Origin: Pseudomonas peli
Lineage (GTDB): Bacteria; Pseudomonadota; Gammaproteobacteria; Pseudomonadales; Pseudomonadaceae
DNA: 64,000 nt
Assembly: GCF_900099645.1 (NCBI RefSeq)
Contig: NZ_FMTL01000002.1
Coordinates: forward strand, 62,001 to 126,000
Reading direction: 5' to 3'
This document shows positions 63,660 through 64,000 of this stretch, one piece after another. Both the position numbers and the translations under genes were made by a program. Numbering within the stretch: the first letter of the stretch is position 1; each line of letters starts with the position of its first letter. The notes under the pieces were generated by a model. It was not told the origin of the DNA, made no database searches, and saw only the letters and a list, made by a program, of their open reading frames with translations.

Positions 63660-64000
63660 ATGGCTCAGTCCTACAGTGCGCGCAGCCGCGCCATAGAACC
63701 TTTTCACGTGATGGGGCTGCTGGCCCGTGCCAATCAGCTGCAGGCCGACGGCCATGATGTGATCCACCTGGAAATCGGTGAGCCGGATTTCACCACCGCC
63801 GCGCCGATTGTTGCCGCCGGGCAGGCGGCGCTGGCCGATGGGCACACCCGTTACACCGCCGCGCGCGGCCTGCCGGCCCTGCGCGAGGCGATTTCCAGTT
63901 TCTATGACCAGCGTTACGGTCTGGATATCGATCCGCAGCGCATTCTGATCACCCCGGGCGGCTCGGGCGCCTTGCTGCTGGCCACCAGTCTGCTGGTTGA
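63660..64000 (+). CDS. PLP-dependent aminotransferase, N-terminal part
   Basis: It starts at ATG 63660 and runs off the window after 113 codons with no stop. The sequence reads SRAIEPFHVMGLLARANQLQ, DVIHLEIGEPDFTTAAPIV, TRYTAARGLPALREAI and ITPGGSGALLLATSLLV: the N-terminal arm and the cofactor phosphate loop of class I/II aminotransferases (AspC/AlaA-like). A TAGAAT -10-like hexamer lies at 63624-63629. The substrate is not deducible. Confidence 0.85.
   Translation, partial: MAQSYSARSRAIEPFHVMGLLARANQLQADGHDVIHLEIGEPDFTTAAPIVAAGQAALADGHTRYTAARGLPALREAISSFYDQRYGLDIDPQRILITPGGSGALLLATSLLV

Overview
This window is chromosomal DNA of a Pseudomonas-type gammaproteobacterium. It is GC-rich and gene-dense. 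Supporting signs are a Pseudomonas REP sequence (12127-12149), the dksA-gluQRS pair, a ketoacyl synthase III / ECF sigma / zinc-finger / hypothetical block that I recall as ordered like PA3286-PA3283 of P. aeruginosa, and many LysR regulators beside small redox operons. I saw no tRNA, rRNA, CRISPR, prophage or complete insertion sequence. Both ends are cut inside genes: a TRAP solute-binding protein on the left and a PLP aminotransferase on the right.

Layout. 1-5.5 kb: end of a TRAP transporter gene, a stand-alone periplasmic binding protein, and a catabolic operon of glutamine-synthetase-like ligase, aldehyde dehydrogenase and iron alcohol dehydrogenase that fits gamma-glutamylation of an amino alcohol. 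5.7-9.4 kb: a GldA/GldF/GldG-like ABC operon, closed by a 138-bp palindromic repeat and a strong terminator. 9.5-15.2 kb: tautomerase, cold-shock protein, the helicase HrpA with an in-frame REP insertion, and a second stand-alone binding protein. 15.3-22.0 kb: GntP permease; then a two-component system divergent from an envelope operon of LTA-synthase-like sulfatase, frameshifted PAP2 phosphatase and lipoprotein. 22.2-36.4 kb: TrmK, then a redox accessory region of two SDRs, four LysR regulators, two glutathione transferases, a three-domain PNPOx/FNR/2Fe-2S protein, NTF2-like proteins, an amidase and a HIT protein. 36.5-43.2 kb: lipoprotein, FAD monooxygenase, a 47-aa fragment, MATE transporter with its MarR regulator, a third binding protein, LysE exporter and secreted lipase. 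43.6-53.3 kb: ketoacyl synthase/ECF sigma/anti-sigma operon, two tandem atypical Crp/Fnr regulators, a REC-PAS-GGDEF-EAL protein, phosphoglucomutase, a DUF3309 membrane peptide and a ModE-like regulator. 53.3-64 kb: a 2834-aa cyclic beta-1,2-glucan synthase, gluQRS, dksA and the aminotransferase.

The strongest undescribed signal is a palindrome, GTGC-N6-GCAC, centred 100-107 bp upstream of four start codons: both Crp/Fnr genes, phosphoglucomutase and the DUF3309 gene. It has Crp/Fnr-box geometry and may be the operator of these two atypical regulators. Phosphoglucomutase leads toward glucose-1-phosphate and so toward UDP-glucose, the donor for the glucan synthase downstream. The LTA-synthase-like protein at 18.9 kb belongs to the superfamily that decorates periplasmic glucans, so an envelope-glucan theme is possible but inferred.
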